From contig JADLBR010000130.1 in the NCBI GenBank assembly GCA_020847615.1, positions 1 to 52,282 on the forward strand: a stretch of DNA of 52,282 nucleotides. The letters are read 5' to 3'. The stretch is from Verrucomicrobiia bacterium. Lineage in GTDB: Bacteria; Verrucomicrobiota; Verrucomicrobiia; JADLBR01. The notes under the pieces are model-generated. The model had not been told where the DNA came from, made no database searches, and was given only the letters and a program-made list of their open reading frames with translations. Of this stretch, positions 10,160 through 21,000 are shown piece by piece (within the stretch, counting starts at the first letter, position 1; every line of letters starts with the position of its first letter). The position numbers and the translations under genes are program-made.

Positions 10160-11293
10160 ATGAAATGCACCATAAATCACACCCAGGCGGCCCTGTGGGC
10201 CGCGTTCCTGATCCTGTCGGCACAAACATGGGGCGCCGAGCCGCCGGAGACAAAGCCTCGGATGAAACTGGGCGCCTACTATTTCGCGGGCTGGTCGGGC
10301 AAATCGCCCTACGACGACGGCTCCGTCTCAAACGCGTGGGCCCGCGGAATGCCGACCCATTTCACCAAGAAGCTGGCGACCGAGTTCGCGGGCCGCACGC
10401 CGATCTGGGGATGGCGCGACGACACCACCGAACTGATGGAGCGCCAGATCGCGCTGGCCGCGGACCACGGCATCGCGCACTTCTCGTTCTGCTGGTATTG
10501 GCACGACAATAAGGGGCCCATCAATGTCGGCGGCATCGAGGAGGACTCGAAGCACCTGCCGATGCGCCTATTCATGGGCGCGAAGAACAATGACCGGATG
10601 GAATTTTCCCTGCTGGTCGCGAATCACCGCGGTGCCGAGATCGTGGGCCCGGACGCGTGGCGGCAGGCCGCCGACTACTGGATCGCGAACTATTTCAAGC
10701 ATCCCCGCTACCTGCGGTCCGAGGGCAGGCCCGTGATCATGATCTTCTCGCCCAAGGGCGCCGACAAGAGCGGGCTGGCCTACCTCCAGGAGGCGGCCAA
10801 AAAGGCCGGCTTCCCGGGCGTGTGGGTGGCCGGCTGCGGCAATGTCACCGCCGACGAGGGATATCAGATCGTGACCGCCTACAACACCAAGCCGCGCGAA
10901 GGCCTCAACATGGAAGACATTTACCCGTTTAGGTTGCTTGTGGACTGGAACGTCTCCGTGTGGCACCGGACCGACCGACCGCCCCTCCCCTACATCCCGG
11001 TGGCGACCCAGGGTTGGGACCGTCGCCCCTGGGAGGCTAAGAACGGGGAAGGACTGGGGCCAGGTTCGGGCGTCTCCCCCCATTTTGCCCGGGGCACGCC
11101 GGAGGAGCTCGAGCGCTACATGGTACAGCTGGCGGACTGGATGGACGCCAACCCGACCCAGACCACGAAGGACCGGCTGGCCCTGATCTACGCGTGGAAT
11201 GAGATCGGCGAGGGCGGCTGGCTCGTGCCCTGCAAGGACGACCCCGACGGCGCCTACCTCAAGGCGATCCGGCGCGCCGTGCTTGGCAAGTGA
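10160..11293 (+). CDS. WbsX / GH99-like protein, secreted
   Basis: 377 residues. A signal peptide (about 1-25) precedes a GH99-like (WbsX) TIM barrel: KLGAYYFAGW at the start, FSFCWYWHDN in the middle, and LIYAWNEIGEGGWLVP near the C-terminus, a standard signature of this group. GH99 proper contains endo-alpha-mannanases, but WbsX-like proteins are mostly uncharacterised and include proteins annotated as glycosyltransferases. GAAGGAG lies about 8 nt before ATG 10160, which fixes the start. A second WbsX-like gene lies at 14357. Family-level call only. Confidence 0.8.
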   Translation: MKCTINHTQAALWAAFLILSAQTWGAEPPETKPRMKLGAYYFAGWSGKSPYDDGSVSNAWARGMPTHFTKKLATEFAGRTPIWGWRDDTTELMERQIALAADHGIAHFSFCWYWHDNKGPINVGGIEEDSKHLPMRLFMGAKNNDRMEFSLLVANHRGAEIVGPDAWRQAADYWIANYFKHPRYLRSEGRPVIMIFSPKGADKSGLAYLQEAAKKAGFPGVWVAGCGNVTADEGYQIVTAYNTKPREGLNMEDIYPFRLLVDWNVSVWHRTDRPPLPYIPVATQGWDRRPWEAKNGEGLGPGSGVSPHFARGTPEELERYMVQLADWMDANPTQTTKDRLALIYAWNEIGEGGWLVPCKDDPDGAYLKAIRRAVLGK

Positions 11294-11318
11294 ACAAGGA
11301 ATCGCGCGGAGCTTTGCG

Positions 11319-12110
11319 ATGAGGATATCCATAAAGGCAGCGGCCCTTCTGCTCGGCGCGTGGATGCTTGGGACCACCGCGCCCGCCGAGATGTTCAAGG
11401 ACGGCGAGACGGTCGTGCTCCTCGGGGACAGCATCACCGCCGGCGGCAGCTATCAGACCATGATCTCCGACTATTACCTGACGCGCTTTCCCGATCGGAC
11501 GATCCGGTTCGTCAATGCGGGGCGCCCCGGCGATACGGCGGGTGGCTCGCTCAAGCGCTTGAAGGAGGATGTCATCGACAAGCGACCGACCGCGGTAACG
11601 ATCATGTTCGGCATGAACGAGATGGCGCTCGAACTGCTGCCAATCGAGAGAGATCTCAATCAGGAGATCCTATCGGTGCGCGGCCTGCCGGCCGGCACCT
11701 ACGAGCTGAAGATCGATGGCGCGGTGGTGGGTCACCACTCCGCGAAAGAGTTGGAATGCGGGATCAATCTCGCCCTCAACGAGGCGACGCCGCAATTCAA
11801 ACAGGCAAAGGCCGTCGCCCGATTCAACGCGCGGCGGCGGGACGCTGAGGCGCAGGCCTGCCGGCTGATGAACACGCGCCGCTGGATGCAGAGCCACTAC
11901 AAGATCGATCCCGACGATCCGGCCGCGGTGCAGGCGCACTACGACACCTTCAAAGACAAGACGGAATACAGCGCGGCCTCGGCGCTCACCTATATCAAGA
12001 AGTGGTCGCAGTACGGTGAACTCCTAAAACAGGTGGCCGCCCTCGAGAAAGAGGCGCTGGCCGGCCGCAAGCCGGTGCCGCAAAACTACGATGTCTGCGC
12101 GGCCCGCTGA
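11319..12110 (+). CDS. SGNH/GDSL hydrolase, internally deleted, probably inactive
   Basis: 263 residues with a signal peptide and an intact frame. LLGDSIT gives block I Ser38 and MFGMNE gives block III Asn100. Relatives I know then continue for well over 100 residues, through a D-x-V-H-P block that supplies the catalytic Asp and His, before a typical tail starting DLNQEIL-VxGLPAGTYELKIDG. Here the text runs straight from FGMNE into that tail at about residues 101-115, so the catalytic Asp/His block is absent. GGAG at 11308-11311 supports the start. It overlaps the next ORF's earliest possible start but not the chosen one. Either an in-frame deletion removed the active site or the sequence was misassembled here. 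Confidence 0.72.
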   Translation: MRISIKAAALLLGAWMLGTTAPAEMFKDGETVVLLGDSITAGGSYQTMISDYYLTRFPDRTIRFVNAGRPGDTAGGSLKRLKEDVIDKRPTAVTIMFGMNEMALELLPIERDLNQEILSVRGLPAGTYELKIDGAVVGHHSAKELECGINLALNEATPQFKQAKAVARFNARRRDAEAQACRLMNTRRWMQSHYKIDPDDPAAVQAHYDTFKDKTEYSAASALTYIKKWSQYGELLKQVAALEKEALAGRKPVPQNYDVCAAR

Positions 12111-12120
12111 TCCCCGCAGG

Positions 12121-14316
12121 ATGAGAGAAGACACGACAAAGACGTTTGCATTCGGATTCTTGGCGATGCTGATCTCGGCGACGCTGCCGCCGGAGGCGGC
12201 TGCGGCAACGCCGTCTTCGACCGCGCATCCGGTGTGGTCTGTGCGGGAGTGGCGGGGCATGCCGGGACTATGGAGAGACGGCCAGCCGGTCGCACCGATG
12301 ATCTTCTGGCAGTGGAAGCCGGAGGCCTACGAGGTCGAGCATTTCTCGGCGGCCGGGATCGACCTGTTCAGCTTCTTTGGGTCGTTCCAACACTATGACC
12401 AACCGTATTGGAAGCCAGACGGCCGCGTCGCGCCCGCATTCCAAGACGCGGAAATCAGGAGGCTGCTATCGTACAATCCTCGGGCGTACGCGCTGCCGCG
12501 CCTGTTCGCGGCCGCGCCCGAATGGTGGATTCAGGCGAATCCCGGCGAGCAGTGCCGGTACTCCGGAGGACAGACGGACAAGCCTCGCGAGTCCTTCGCA
12601 TCGGAGAAGTGCCGGGAGGAGGCGGGGCGGGCGTATCGCCGCGCCGTGCGGCACATGCTGGACGCCGACTACGGCCATCGCCTGATGGGCATCCATGTGA
12701 CCAATGGGCCATGGGGCGAGAACTTCTACTGGGACGCCTACTTCTCAAAGGCCAAGCCCCCGGCCGCGTCCGATGTTTCCGAACCGATGCGCCAGCGGCT
12801 GATCAAATATCTGCGCGCCAAGTACGACGACGATGTCGCCCGCTTGCGCGCGGCGTGGAAGGAAGCGGCGTTGACCTTCGAGACCGTGCAGGTGCCCGCG
12901 GTGGCACAACGACTCCGGACGAACGCGGGGGCGTGGCGTGACCCGCAGCAATCACGGGCCGTCATAGACTACTTCGAGTGCCACAACGAGGTAGCGGTGG
13001 AAATGGTCGACCACTACTGCCGGATCGTCAAGGAGGAGAGCCGCGGCACCCTGCCAACCGCGGTATTCTTCGGTTATACGATGGACGAGAACTGGCCCAT
13101 CGAGTCGGACCACCGCGGCATCAGCAAGCTGCTGCGCCTGGGCAGCGTCGACATCCTCTCGGCGCCACACACCTATTACCGCCGCGCCCTGGGCGAAGAC
13201 GGCGAGATGCGCCAGTACCTCGCCAGCGCGGCCTTGCACGGCAAGCTCTTCATCGACGAGGGCGACGACCAGACGTATCTCGAGAAGCGCAAACCCAAAC
13301 CCGATCGCCGGTGCCACGTCAATACCGTGGAAGAGACGCAGGCGCTGCTCTACCGCGAGTTCGGCAACACGGTGACGCATGGCGTCGGTCTCTGGTACAT
13401 GGATCTGAACGGCGGCTGGTTCCGCGATCCGGCGTTGATCGAAACGATAGGCAGGATGAAGAAATGGGCGGACGTCGCGATGAATCATTCCCGTCGGCGC
13501 AACGCTCAGGTGGCGGTAATCTCCGCGCCCGAAAGCGAATTCTACGTGGGATACCGGCAGACGCCCGACAATGAGATTTCGTACGGCCTGTACCATGACC
13601 AGATGGGCGAGTTCTATCGCGCCGGCGCGCCGTTCGACTGGTATCTGATCGACGATCTCGACGCGATTCGTGATCGGGGGTACAGGGCGTTCGTCTTCCT
13701 GGACTGTTTCTATCTGACCGACCGGCAACGGGCGGCGGTCGAGGCGCTGAAGTCGGATGGTCGGGTGCTGCTCTGGTTCTACGCGCCGGGGTACGCCTCC
13801 CAGGAGAACCTGTCGCTGGCGCGGATGGAGGCGCTCACCGGCTTTGGCTTCGATCCGGTGGAAGCGGGAATGCTGCAGGGCGTGTCGACCGCCTCCGGCA
13901 AGGTGGTCGGTATCGCCAAGCGGCAGAAGAGCCTGTTCACGGTACGACCCGGCGAAGGCGTGCGCGAACTGGCGCGCGGGACGGAAGGCTTGAAGGACAA
14001 TACGATGATCGCGCTGAAAGCGCACCCGGGGTGGACGTCGGTCTTTTCCGCGATTCCCGGCATGACGGCCGACCAGCTGCGGGAGTTGTACCGGCGGGCC
14101 GGGGTCCACGTTTACACCGACAGCGGCGACGTGCTTTCGGCAAACGAGTCGTGGCTGATGCTCCATACGCGGACGGCGGGGAGGAAACAGATCGTTTTGC
14201 CAAGGACATGCCAGAGAGTGACGGAGATCACGACGGAACGGGTGATCGGAGAAAACACACGCGCCGTGACAATCGCCCTGCCGCAGTATTCCACGGCCGT
14301 GTTCTTGATGGAGTAG
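12121..14316 (+). CDS. GH42-like beta-galactosidase family protein, secreted
   Basis: About 731 residues from ATG 12121. A signal-like stretch (FGFLAMLISATL) is followed by a TIM barrel. Glu200 in NGPWGENFYW fits the acid/base and Glu380 in LFIDEGDD fits the nucleophile of GH42-type enzymes. Residues after about 455 form the GATase-like domain typical of GH42 (VAVISAPES, then VFLDCFYLTDRQRAAV) and a small C-terminal beta domain. The likely role is to remove terminal beta-linked residues from an oligosaccharide outside the cytoplasm. A related gene lies at 33226. An in-frame codon upstream (12091) would overlap the previous gene and weaken the signal peptide. Confidence 0.75.
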   Translation: MREDTTKTFAFGFLAMLISATLPPEAAAATPSSTAHPVWSVREWRGMPGLWRDGQPVAPMIFWQWKPEAYEVEHFSAAGIDLFSFFGSFQHYDQPYWKPDGRVAPAFQDAEIRRLLSYNPRAYALPRLFAAAPEWWIQANPGEQCRYSGGQTDKPRESFASEKCREEAGRAYRRAVRHMLDADYGHRLMGIHVTNGPWGENFYWDAYFSKAKPPAASDVSEPMRQRLIKYLRAKYDDDVARLRAAWKEAALTFETVQVPAVAQRLRTNAGAWRDPQQSRAVIDYFECHNEVAVEMVDHYCRIVKEESRGTLPTAVFFGYTMDENWPIESDHRGISKLLRLGSVDILSAPHTYYRRALGEDGEMRQYLASAALHGKLFIDEGDDQTYLEKRKPKPDRRCHVNTVEETQALLYREFGNTVTHGVGLWYMDLNGGWFRDPALIETIGRMKKWADVAMNHSRRRNAQVAVISAPESEFYVGYRQTPDNEISYGLYHDQMGEFYRAGAPFDWYLIDDLDAIRDRGYRAFVFLDCFYLTDRQRAAVEALKSDGRVLLWFYAPGYASQENLSLARMEALTGFGFDPVEAGMLQGVSTASGKVVGIAKRQKSLFTVRPGEGVRELARGTEGLKDNTMIALKAHPGWTSVFSAIPGMTADQLRELYRRAGVHVYTDSGDVLSANESWLMLHTRTAGRKQIVLPRTCQRVTEITTERVIGENTRAVTIALPQYSTAVFLME

Positions 14317-14356
14317 ATACGATGGGTTGACGTCACCCAGGAGGCCGAAAGACAAT

Positions 14357-15559
14357 ATGAAGACAGGCATCAAGTGGGTGGGATTGTCGGTGCTGGCGGC
14401 AACGCCGGCGCTCGCGTTCTGTGTTGGCGAGGATTCTGGCCCGAGCCGTCCGCTGGTCGGGGCGATTCGCTGGGACGCGTGGTATGGGACGCTGCCGCCG
14501 TCGGCACGGCCCCCGGCCTCGGTCGAGTTTCCCGGATTCGATCCCACCCGGAACCGAAAGGTGAGTCAGGATCCGGGCGGGGAGACGCAGCGATCGCTGG
14601 CCGCCGAGCCGTGGCGCTACCGCTGGCCGTTCTTCACGACGCTGAGCGCGGATGGAACGGCCCAGTCCTTCAACGAGAACCGCCCCGAGATCATCGAGCG
14701 TGAGATCGACTATGCCGCCCGCGGGGGAGTGGATTATTGGGCGTTCACCGCTTATCCCGAGGCCTCGCCGCTGAGTTACACGCTGAAGACCTTCCTGTCT
14801 TGCAGAAACCGCGACAAGATCCGTTTCTCGCTCTTCGTGCCGATGTGGCCGGCCTATGGCCGTCTGCCGGACGTGGGCGCGGAGCGCACCTATTGGGCGC
14901 ACCTGCTGCGCATGGTCGGGCAACCAAACTATCTCAAGGTGTCGGGAAATCGGCCGGTCTTGTTCATGGGGTTCTTCAACGACGCCCTGGCGGAAAAGGT
15001 CCTCGCCGGCCCCTGGCCGTCCTTCGCGAAGGAGATCGCGGCATGCGGCCTCGGAAAACCCTACCTGGTATTCTGCGATGGTTCGCCAAAGGCCGCGAAG
15101 AAGTATTGCGACATGTTCGAGGGTGACGCGCTGAGCGCCTACGCCAAGTCGGATGGAAGGGCGAAGGCGGCCCCGTTCGCCGACCTGGCGGCGCACGCGG
15201 AGGCATTCTGGGCGTCCTGCGAGGAGACGGGCACGCCGGCGGTCCCCATCTGCATGACCGGCTGGGACCGGCGGACGCGCGTGATGAACCCCGTCTCATG
15301 GGAGTCGTTCCACCTGAAACCGGATGCCGACCAGTATTATTACCGGCGGGGCACCGCACAAGAAATCGCGGCGCACGTCGGGCGCGGCGTCGAGTGGTTC
15401 AAGAAGCATCCAGGGCAGAAGGGTGCCGAGCTGGTGCTGATCTACGCGTGGAACGAATTCGACGAGGGCGGCTGGCTGGCGCCTGCCCTGCCACCGCCAG
15501 ACGGGGAAGGCGCCGCCAGGATCGAAGCGCTCCGCAAAGTCCTCGGGGACGACAAATGA
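14357..15559 (+). CDS. WbsX / GH99-like protein, secreted (second copy in cluster)
   Basis: 400 residues. A signal peptide (about 1-22) is followed by a barrel with GAIRWDAWYG at the N-terminus and LVLIYAWNEFDEGGWLAP at the C-terminus, the same end signature as the protein at 10160. The middle is quite different from that paralogue, so they are probably not a recent duplication. ATG 14357 is preferred because the signal peptide starts there. The stop overlaps the next start (ATGA), indicating coupling to the GH106-like gene. The substrate is unknown. Confidence 0.75.
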   Translation: MKTGIKWVGLSVLAATPALAFCVGEDSGPSRPLVGAIRWDAWYGTLPPSARPPASVEFPGFDPTRNRKVSQDPGGETQRSLAAEPWRYRWPFFTTLSADGTAQSFNENRPEIIEREIDYAARGGVDYWAFTAYPEASPLSYTLKTFLSCRNRDKIRFSLFVPMWPAYGRLPDVGAERTYWAHLLRMVGQPNYLKVSGNRPVLFMGFFNDALAEKVLAGPWPSFAKEIAACGLGKPYLVFCDGSPKAAKKYCDMFEGDALSAYAKSDGRAKAAPFADLAAHAEAFWASCEETGTPAVPICMTGWDRRTRVMNPVSWESFHLKPDADQYYYRRGTAQEIAAHVGRGVEWFKKHPGQKGAELVLIYAWNEFDEGGWLAPALPPPDGEGAARIEALRKVLGDDK

Positions 15560-18018
15560 GAATGAAGGCGACGGCAACATGGCTTGCGCTGGCGAGTGGC
15601 TTGGCCCTCGCGGCGACAGCGGCCGAGCCGCGCTGCCCGCTGATCCCGATGGGGGCGATCACCGGAAAGCCCGATGAACAGAAGGTCCGGGAAACTCTCG
15701 AAGCCTACAAGGCCGTGGGGATCGACCAATACCTGATCTACGCGCGGAGCGGCCTCGAGCTGGAGTACATGGGCGAGGAGTGGCTGCGTCTGTGCGAATG
15801 GTTCTGCGAGCACGCCCAGCGGCTGGACATGGCCATCTGGCTCTACGACGAATACAACTGGCCGAGCGGCTCCTGCAAGGGCCGGGTGCCCGCCGAGGAT
15901 CCTCAGTTCCAATCGCGCGAATTCGCCGTCTATCGAAAGGCGGACGGCTCGTTCGACTGGAAGGTCGTTCACGCGCCCGGCTGGGCCGACAACTACAGCT
16001 TCAAGGCCATGGGGCGCTTCGTCGACCTGACCCACAGGCAATACGAGCGGCGCCTCGGCCCATACCTCGGATCGACGGTCGTCGGCATCTTCACCGACGA
16101 GCCCGCGCACCCCGTGCCGGTGCGCGCGGACGGCAGCCCCGCGCTGGTCTTTCGCTATTTCGATGGCGCGGAGGGAGAGTACAAGGCGGCGGCGGGCCGC
16201 GACCTTCGGGAGGATGTGCAGGCATACCTCAATGACCCAACGAAAGACGGCGTATGGGCCACATATTATGGCTTGCTTGGTGATCGCTTCCGCAAGGCGT
16301 ACTTCGATCCGATCCGCGCCTGGTGCGACGGCGTGGGCGTGCTGTCCACCGGCCACATGATCTCCGAGAACGACACCCGAAACTCCGCCCTCTACAACGG
16401 CGACCCGCTGCGCGCGCTCAAGGGACTGACGCTCCCAGGCATGGATGAGATCGGGACGCGAATCGCTCCCGACACAATCGAGTGGCTCACGCTGGCCCTG
16501 GCGCAGCATGCGATCGGGCGGCGCGGGAACGGGGGTTTGGCGGAACTGTTCGCGCTCGGCCCAAGCGACATGTCGCACGCGACGCAGCGCCAGATGATCT
16601 GGCTGTGCGCGATGCACAAGGTGGACCGCTACGTGCTGGCGATCGCGCCGATAGACGCCCGCGGCAACGCCGAAAAGGCCGGATATTTCAATCCGCTCAA
16701 CCCGATGCAGCCCTGTTTTCCCGCGTTCCGCCTGCTGGGCGAGGAGGCGCGCGTCGCCGCGCGCTACGCGAACAAGGCGGCACGGTGCGACATCGCGATC
16801 CGCTACCCGCAGCGCGAGGCCGCGCGCCTGGCGGCCCAACGCAGGACGCATCCCGCCCTCCTCGCGACGCTCCGCCGTTTCTCCGCGCACCATGTCACGT
16901 ACGACCTCTTCGAAGAGAATGAGGCTTGCGACAAGCCCGTGGTCTTCGCTTTCGAAGGCACGGGTCTGAAGGAGCAGAGATCCGGCCGCGTCTTTCCATC
17001 GCCCGACGAGGCCGCCGCATTCGCCAAGACGATTGCTCCGCCGGAGGCGTGGGTCGAGACGGCCGACGGCGGGCCGGACGAGAACCTCCTGCTTCGGCAT
17101 TATGAGGATGGCGGTGTCGCTGTGCTGGGACTCGGGACGAAGGGGCACGGACAATTGCGGCTCATGCGGCGGAGAGGTGAGCCCGTGCCGTTCGATCTGC
17201 CGGCCCGCGGCGTGTTCCTGTTCGATGGAGAGTCAACGGCGCCGACGAGACCCCGGGCGATGCGACCGGCGCCGGACGGCGCGTCCTTCCGCATCTCGCT
17301 CGGCGCGCGCAATGCGCTCCGGTTGGCGTTTGGCACGAACGGCGTGGCACGGATCAGCACCGCTCATCCGATCGAAGCCGCCCGCCTCGTTGTGCGGGAC
17401 TACCCCGAGCGAAGCGGCGTGGTCCTGGACGGCAGTGCCGTGCCGACGGAGCATCCCTGCGACTCGCTGCGCCCCGGTCTCAACGAGCTTTATCTGCAAT
17501 CCGCCCCCATCCGCCTGACGGAGGGCGAACACGCCTTCACCATCGCCGCGGGCGGGGGCGACACCAACTACTTCCTCCCCGTGGCATTCTTGGCGGGAGA
17601 CTTCGCGGCCGAGGGCCATGCGCTGAAGGCACTGCCCGCGACGGTTCCCCCGGCCGCGCTGTGGAAGCAGGGATTGGCCGATTTCGCGGGCACGGTGCGC
17701 TACGAGGCGGAGGTCGACGTTCCGGCGAACGGCGGCGACGTCCGGCTGCGGCTCGACACGGGCGGGCTCTATACGGCCGTCGAACTCGGCGGCAGGGCAC
17801 TGGGTGAACGCGCGTGGGCCCCCTACGAATGGACCGTGCCGCCAGAGGCCAAGGGCAGAAAAGCGACATTGAAGATCACGACATGGACCTCGGTGGCGCC
17901 CCTCTTCGGGGATTGGGAGAACCCCGCGGGCGCATGGAATAAGAAGTTCTGGGTCCCGCCCCCCGGACACCATGCCGAGGTCGGGCTCCTGGCTCCCCCC
18001 GAGTGGCTGCTGTTCTAA
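15556..18018 (+). CDS. GH106-like (alpha-L-rhamnosidase type) secreted hydrolase
   Basis: 820 residues. Signal peptide (about 1-23), then a TIM barrel with WLYDEYNWPSG, a motif I associate with GH106-like proteins, and VVGIFTDEPAH. A beta-sandwich region follows, and the last 130 residues resemble a galactose-binding-like domain (LPATVPPAALWKQGL onward) as found at the end of GH106 and GH2 enzymes. It is somewhat shorter than typical GH106 rhamnosidases. If it is a rhamnosidase, the target glycan would contain alpha-L-rhamnose. It is coupled to the upstream gene by ATGA. Confidence 0.65.
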   Translation: MRMKATATWLALASGLALAATAAEPRCPLIPMGAITGKPDEQKVRETLEAYKAVGIDQYLIYARSGLELEYMGEEWLRLCEWFCEHAQRLDMAIWLYDEYNWPSGSCKGRVPAEDPQFQSREFAVYRKADGSFDWKVVHAPGWADNYSFKAMGRFVDLTHRQYERRLGPYLGSTVVGIFTDEPAHPVPVRADGSPALVFRYFDGAEGEYKAAAGRDLREDVQAYLNDPTKDGVWATYYGLLGDRFRKAYFDPIRAWCDGVGVLSTGHMISENDTRNSALYNGDPLRALKGLTLPGMDEIGTRIAPDTIEWLTLALAQHAIGRRGNGGLAELFALGPSDMSHATQRQMIWLCAMHKVDRYVLAIAPIDARGNAEKAGYFNPLNPMQPCFPAFRLLGEEARVAARYANKAARCDIAIRYPQREAARLAAQRRTHPALLATLRRFSAHHVTYDLFEENEACDKPVVFAFEGTGLKEQRSGRVFPSPDEAAAFAKTIAPPEAWVETADGGPDENLLLRHYEDGGVAVLGLGTKGHGQLRLMRRRGEPVPFDLPARGVFLFDGESTAPTRPRAMRPAPDGASFRISLGARNALRLAFGTNGVARISTAHPIEAARLVVRDYPERSGVVLDGSAVPTEHPCDSLRPGLNELYLQSAPIRLTEGEHAFTIAAGGGDTNYFLPVAFLAGDFAAEGHALKALPATVPPAALWKQGLADFAGTVRYEAEVDVPANGGDVRLRLDTGGLYTAVELGGRALGERAWAPYEWTVPPEAKGRKATLKITTWTSVAPLFGDWENPAGAWNKKFWVPPPGHHAEVGLLAPPEWLLF

Positions 18019-18035
18019 CGCGAGGTGACCCTACA

Positions 18036-21000
18036 ATGAGGAAAAGTCCTATCTGGTGGATCGGGCTATTTGCCATGGCGATGTCGCCGATGACCGCGGC
18101 CGGCGACGATGCATTCCGGCGCACGGTGAGCGGGGTTGGCGATTCCCCGCCGGCGGGCTATGCCCCGCCGCTGGTCAGCAACGGCAGTCTCTGCATGCTG
18201 ATCGACTATCGGGGCGGGCAGGCACAGCGCAGTTTCGCCAAGATGGTGCCGGCGATCTGGTGGGAGGGGCGCCGCCTGGGGCCGGGACATGACCAGATGG
18301 TCCCCTTCGGTCATTTTGCCCAGGAGTTGTCCTTCGGCGGAAAGACCCAAGAGGCGCCCACCCGTTGGACGCAGACGCTGAACACCCGGGACGCCGAGGT
18401 GACCTGCCTCAACGATTTTGGCGATTCCCTGAGCGTCGAGACGATCGTGTTCGCCCATCTCTCGCACGACCTGATCGCGGTGCGGAAGCGGATCTCCACG
18501 AAGGACCCCTCGATCACTTCCGCCCGCCTGACGTTCCGATATCAGCTCACCCCACCGGGAAACGAGAACCGTGTTCCGCCCCGGATGACCTGCAAGGGCG
18601 AGTGGAACGAGGACGCCCAATGCGCGGACTTCCGGTACCGGGTGGATGGGCATCGCGGTTACGACGGCATCATCTCCGTCTTTGCCGACGCGCCGGTCTC
18701 CGCGGCCATCGACGGGCAGGTCATAACGCTGTCGGCCGAGGTCGTGCCCGGTTCCGAGAAACCGACCGAGATGACCTTCTTCCTGCTGTTCGCGGACTCC
18801 CTGGATCGCAAGGACTACCTGGATCGGGCGGCGCATTTGAAGTCCCGCGTCCGAAAGGAGGGCTTCGGCGGCCTGCGGGCCTCGCACCGCCGCGAGTGGC
18901 AGAAGTACTGGGATGAGTCTTACGTGCGGCTGCCCGACCGGCGCCTCGAGAACGCCTATTGCACCGCGCAGTATCACCTTCGGGCCAACGCGACAAAATG
19001 GTCCTTCCCGGTCGGCATTTTCCCCACGCATTGGGCGGGGAAATTTTTCGGCTGGGATGAGATGTTCTGCTACCAGGCGCTGATCAGCAGCAACCACCGC
19101 GACGTCGCGCGCCGCTGCCCGGAGTTCCGATTTGCGACACTGCAGAAGGCATTGGACCGGGCCGGCCATTACGGAAAGCCGGGGACATTCGGCGCGCGCT
19201 ATCCCTGGGAGGCGCTCGAAGACGGCACCGAGGGGGCGCCTGCGGGTTTCTGGATGGACCACGTCTTCCACATGTCGAACATCGCGCTATCGTCATGGCT
19301 CCATTACCTCTACACCGGGGATGGGTCCTACCTGCGGGCCACCGGCTACCCGGTGATCAAGGAATGCGCGAGATTCTTCCTCGCCCACATGGTCTACGAG
19401 ATGCCGGGGGGCGGGATGTTCATCGGCAAATGCACCGACCTCGAGCGCCTCGGCCCCGCGCGGCAGAACCCCTTCATGACATCCTGCGGCGCCATCTACA
19501 CGCTCGAGGCCGCCGCCCGGGCGGCGGCGCTGCTCGAGGCAGATTCCGCGGAAGCATCGGCATGGCAACGCGCCGCGTCGAAATTGCGCGAGTCGCTCCC
19601 GCACGACGGCAAACGATACGTTCCCTACGCGGGATGCAAGGAAGAGAGCATCGCATCCCTCGGCGGCCTGTTTCCCTACCCGCTTTTCGACGAGACCGAG
19701 GAACGACAGAGGAACGCCGCCTATCACTTTCTCGCCCATGGCCGTGCCTCCGGCAACATGTACCCGGTCGGCCAGTCGGTGTGCGCGTGGTACGCCGGAT
19801 GGATGGCGGCGGCGCTGGCCTCGCTGGGCGACAGGGCCGAACCGGCCAAGCTGCTGGACGAGGCCGCCGCCGGGTCCGGCTGTTTCGGCGAGATGTACGA
19901 GATCAACGAAGAGAAAGTGTCCATGCGACCTTGGTTCGCCACCGCATCCGGAAACGTCGTCTATGCCCTGAACCAGATGCTGGTCCAGTGTCGCGGCGAT
20001 CAGATCCGTCTCGCGCCGGCCGCACCCGAGGCGTGGAAGGACTTCTCGTTCAAGCTCGCTTGCCATGGCGATCTGGTCGTCACCGCGGTCGCCCAAGACG
20101 GAAGAATGACCGGGTTGGATCTCGTCGCGGGCGATCCCGAGCGAACGCACGATAGGACCGTGGTCATCCCGAAACGGCTGCTCGACGCCCGCGCCGTCAA
20201 TGGCGCCGCCGTACACTCGGTTTCCGAGTCGGGCGATTGCCTGATCCTCGGTGTGCGATTCCAGGGCAAGGGCGCCATCATCGATGGCTCGCGATCCGCG
20301 GCGTCCCCCCCGGCACAAGCCTCTCCTCCCGCGCCCCCCAATTTCACCGACGGGCAACTCCGCGCAAAGGTCGATGAGGCATGGCGCGCCGCATGGGACA
20401 GATTCTACGACGAGCGCACGCACCTGTTTTACGACTACGTCTCCAGCCACGATCCCGAAAAACGGCTGGCCTGTCTCCCGACGCCCGATGAGACAAGCCG
20501 GCAATACCCCAATCCGAACGGCTGGGGAACCGGCATGGAGGACTGCGCCATCAGCGGTGGACTGTTGATGTCCATGATCTGCGATCGTTTTGAAGCCACG
20601 GGGGACCAAGGCCTGCGACCGTATGCCGGGAAGATCTTCGCCGGCCTAGAGTTGCTCGGGACGTTGAGCCCCTCGGAGGGTTTCGTCATCCGCGGCGTTA
20701 GCCCCGCCGACGGGAAATCGCACTACTGCGAGAGCTCGCGAGACCAATACACGTGGTTCGCGTACGGGCTCTGGCGCTACTTTCGTTCGGCGCTCTCGCA
20801 ACCGGAGGAGAAAGCCGCGATGCGCCAGATCATCGCCGCCGTCTGCCGGCGGCTGGAGCGAAATGTCGTGGCGGCGAACAACTATCGCATCGGCAAGGAA
20901 ACCGGCGCCTTCGACAGCATCGTGGACAAGATGTGGGAGAATGAGGCGCACGAGATCGCTCGCCTGCCGATGATCTACGCCATCGGCGCGGACATGACCG

